Positions 61,817-64,000 of a stretch of DNA of 64,000 nt are shown here, piece after piece; the stretch's first letter is position 1, and every line of letters begins with the position of its first letter. The translations under genes and the position numbers were made by a program. Under the pieces are notes generated by a model. The model ran no database searches and was not told the DNA's origin. It was given only the letters and a program-made list of their open reading frames with translations. This DNA comes from Tepidibacter thalassicus DSM 15285 (lineage in GTDB: Bacteria > Bacillota > Clostridia > Peptostreptococcales > Peptostreptococcaceae). Location of the stretch: assembly GCF_900129915.1 (NCBI RefSeq), contig NZ_FQXH01000005.1, positions 248,001-312,000 of the forward strand, in the 5' to 3' direction.

Positions 61817-64000
61817 TTTATTTGGTTTGAATTTTTTAAGTCTTAAAGCATTTGTAAGTACTGAAACAGAACTCAAACTCATAGCTCCAGCTGCAATCAT
61901 AGGATTTAAAAGAGGCCCTTTAAATATATATAGTATTCCCATGGCAACCGGTATTCCAATAGTATTATATGCAAATGCCCAAAACAGATTTTGTTTTATA
62001 TTTTTAACTGTACTTTTACTTAATTGAATAGCTGTTACTACATCTAATAAATCACTTTTCATAAGAACAATATCAGCTGATTCCATAGCAATATCAGTTC
62101 CTGAACCGATAGCTATTCCTATATCAGCTTGAGCAAGTGCGGGAGCATCATTTATTCCATCCCCAACCATAGCTACTATTTTACCTTGTTCTTGAATTTT
62201 TTTAACTTTATTTGCTTTATCTTGAGGAAGAACTTCTGCAAGCACTAAATCAATACCCACTTGTTTAGCTATTGCATTAGCAGTTCTTTTATTATCACCT
62301 GTTATCATTACAACTTCTATTCCCATTTCATGTAGTTTTTTAATAGCTTTTTTACTGCTATCTTTAACGGTATCAGCAACAGCTATTATTCCAGCTATAT
62401 TATTATCTATAGCTATAAACATAGGAGTTTTTCCTTCATTAGCCAATTTATCTGAAATATATTCAAAATTTATCAAATCGATATTTTTATCATTCATTAA
62501 TTTTTTATTTCCAAGTAAAATTTCTTTTTCTTTTATTTTTACTTCTATTCCATGTCCAGGAATAGCATTAAAATATTCAATATTTATAAATGTTAAACCT
62601 TTCTTTTCAGCTTCTTTTACAATTGCCTCTCCAAGTGGATGTTCAGAACCTTTTTCTGCAGAAGCTGCAATTTGTAAAATATAATCTTCTTTAATACTGT
62701 CTATAGTTATAATATCTGTTACTTTAGGTTTACCTTCTGTTATAGTACCTGTCTTGTCAAAAATAACAGTATTTATTTTGTGAGAAGTTTCTAATGCTTC
62801 CCCAGACTTTATTAAAACTCCATATTCAGCCCCTTTACCTGTACCAACCATTATAGCAGTTGGAGTTGCAAGACCTAAAGCACAAGGGCAAGCTATAACA
62901 AGTACTGATATAAATATTGTAAGCGAAAATGCTATCGATTTTCCCGAAACAAGCCATAAAAGTGAAGAAATTATTGCAAGTGATATAACTATTGGTACAA
63001 AATATCCCGAAATAATATCTGCAAGTTTTGCTATAGGTGCTTTAGACCCTTGAGCATCTTCAACAAGTTTGATTATTTGAGATAAAGCAGTATCTTTTCC
63101 TATTTTAGTTGCTCTGTACTTTATAACTCCATTTTTATTTATACTTGCACCAATTATTTTGCTTCCCTTAATTTTTTCAACTGGTATACTTTCTCCTGTC
63201 AGCATTGACTCATCAACAGAAGTTGTACCTTCTATAACTTCTCCATCTACTGGAATTTTTTCACCTGGTTTAACTATTATAATATCTCCAACTTCAACTT
63301 CATCTATAGAAATTACTTCTTCTTTTCCATTTTTAATTATTGTTGCTGTTTTAGGTTGAAGATCCATAAGTTTTTTAATAGCTTCTGATGTTTTTCCTTT
63401 TGAAACAGCTTCTAAATATTTGCCTAAAGTTATAAATGTAAGAATTCCACCTGCTGATTCAAAATATAATTGATGAACATAATTTAAATTTCCTTTAAAT
63501 ATTTGATATACTGCAAATATTCCATATAAATATGCAGCTGTACTTCCTATTGCTATTAGTGAATCCATGTTAGGATTTCCTTTAAGTAAAGATTTAAATC
63601 CTACACTAAAAAATTTATTTCCTACAATTAATATTGGTGTTATTAATAAAAGTTGAATTAACGCAAAATTAAGTGGATTTGTATTTGGATTTATAAAATT
63701 GGGAAGATTTAATCCTACCATAGGACCCATTGAGATTGTCATAGCTGGTAAAATAAATATTAAAGATATAATAAATCTCATCCACAGAATTTTTATTTCC
63801 TTTTGTTTTTTCTTTCTATCTTCATCAATTTGAACAATTTCTTCTATTGCCTTAAACCCAGCTTTCTCTATAGTTTTCTTAATATCTCTTAATTTAACTT
63901 TAGATGAATCAAAAGTAATAGTTAATTTTTCATTAGCAATATTTATGCTTGATTCAATTACTCCATCTAATTTTTTTGTAATATTTTCTATTGATTTTGC
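61811..64000 (-). CDS. copA: Copper-exporting P1B-type ATPase CopA, N-terminus cut off by the window
   Basis: The reverse frame is open to the right edge, so the ATG at 63781 is internal. The visible 730 residues begin in a heavy-metal-associated domain ([18 protein letters not shown]), with its CxxC outside the window. Then come membrane helices, the actuator motif [10 protein letters not shown], the metal-binding [16 protein letters not shown], phosphorylation site [30 protein letters not shown] and the last helices with YNTIG and MSLSSVSV. The CPC, YN and MxxS set indicates Cu(I) transport. It exports copper. No CsoR or CopZ gene is within the window. Confidence 0.95.
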   Translation of the reverse strand, partial: AKSIENITKKLDGVIESSINIANEKLTITFDSSKVKLRDIKKTIEKAGFKAIEEIVQIDEDRKKKQKEIKILWMRFIISLIFILPAMTISMGPMVGLNLPNFINPNTNPLNFALIQLLLITPILIVGNKFFSVGFKSLLKGNPNMDSLIAIGSTAAYLYGIFAVYQIFKGNLNYVHQLYFESAGGILTFITLGKYLEAVSKGKTSEAIKKLMDLQPKTATIIKNGKEEVISIDEVEVGDIIIVKPGEKIPVDGEVIEGTTSVDESMLTGESIPVEKIKGSKIIGASINKNGVIKYRATKIGKDTALSQIIKLVEDAQGSKAPIAKLADIISGYFVPIVISLAIISSLLWLVSGKSIAFSLTIFISVLVIACPCALGLATPTAIMVGTGKGAEYGVLIKSGEALETSHKINTVIFDKTGTITEGKPKVTDIITIDSIKEDYILQIAASAEKGSEHPLGEAIVKEAEKKGLTFINIEYFNAIPGHGIEVKIKEKEILLGNKKLMNDKNIDLINFEYISDKLANEGKTPMFIAIDNNIAGIIAVADTVKDSSKKAIKKLHEMGIEVVMITGDNKRTANAIAKQVGIDLVLAEVLPQDKANKVKKIQEQGKIVAMVGDGINDAPALAQADIGIAIGSGTDIAMESADIVLMKSDLLDVVTAIQLSKSTVKNIKQNLFWAFAYNTIGIPVAMGILYIFKGPLLNPMIAAGAMSLSSVSVLTNALRLKKFKPNKQ

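Noticed and set aside
1..64000. CRISPR array, rRNA or tRNA genes, insertion sequences
   Set aside because: No regularly spaced repeats, no rRNA-like G+C-richer stretch, no recognisable tRNA cloverleaf and no transposase gene were found by reading; a tRNA search program could still find a missed one.

Overview
The window looks like chromosomal DNA of a low-G+C, spore-forming, anaerobic Firmicute of the class Clostridia. The reasons are: very A+T-rich sequence with A/T-ending codons and strong AGGAGG-type ribosome binding sites; sporulation genes (a Spo0E-type phosphatase, spoVAF, ytrH-ytrI, tandem Spo0A boxes); a TM1266-type iron-only-hydrogenase regulator; a thioredoxin reductase that has lost its NADPH motifs (the ferredoxin-linked clostridial type); and a T-box-controlled asnA. 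I cannot name genus or species.

Layout. 1-6.4 kb: end of a permease-ferredoxin fusion, a TPP riboswitch with thiD-thiE, trxA plus the unusual reductase, recJ, two unknown genes, and a reverse-strand spo0E-like gene. 6.5-14.4 kb: a complete Gram-positive Pel exopolysaccharide operon (c-di-GMP receptor PelD, a PelA-type deacetylase, PelE, PelF, PelG, a GH114/PelA-type hydrolase). 14.4-23.2 kb: topB, cca, hydrogenase regulator, small genes, purine permease, putP-proC. 23.2-31.3 kb: an SF1 helicase-like protein, uppP, a tyrosine recombinase with a degenerate active site, dipeptidase, purB, spoVAF. 31.4-38.6 kb: LysM protein, ytrHI, T-box asnA, brnQ, small genes, a HAD phosphatase. 38.6-52.8 kb: a lexA / glutamine synthetase / ynbB / hfq / miaA / mutL / mutS / miaB neighbourhood that resembles the Bacillus arrangement but carries two tyrosine recombinase genes. 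53-64 kb: DUF421/DUF4363, truA, a two-component system with a lipoprotein and a TcaA-like membrane protein, a stand-alone Cache sensor, an orphan holin, a DUF3793 gene behind a strong Fur box, and copper ATPase copA running off the right edge.

Most interesting: (1) a 50-bp palindrome just upstream of the third recombinase gene (44583-45611). Its core has the exact 13-8-13 layout of a lox site and its arms differ from loxP at one position each; it can also be read as a symmetrical dif site. A recombinase with all catalytic residues next to its probable target suggests a single-recombinase site-specific system. (2) The palindrome CCATGG, mostly as GCCATGGC, is strongly over-represented (18 sites by eye) and is read in different frames through otherwise rare codons, which recalls the cyanobacterial HIP1 repeat. 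(3) A Pel operon in which the two enzymatic halves of PelA are separate genes at opposite ends and PelD keeps an RxxD c-di-GMP site next to a dead GGDEF motif. (4) A recombinase that has lost its first catalytic arginine. (5) Recognisable Spo0A, Fur, LexA and PurR-type operators at well-placed promoters.
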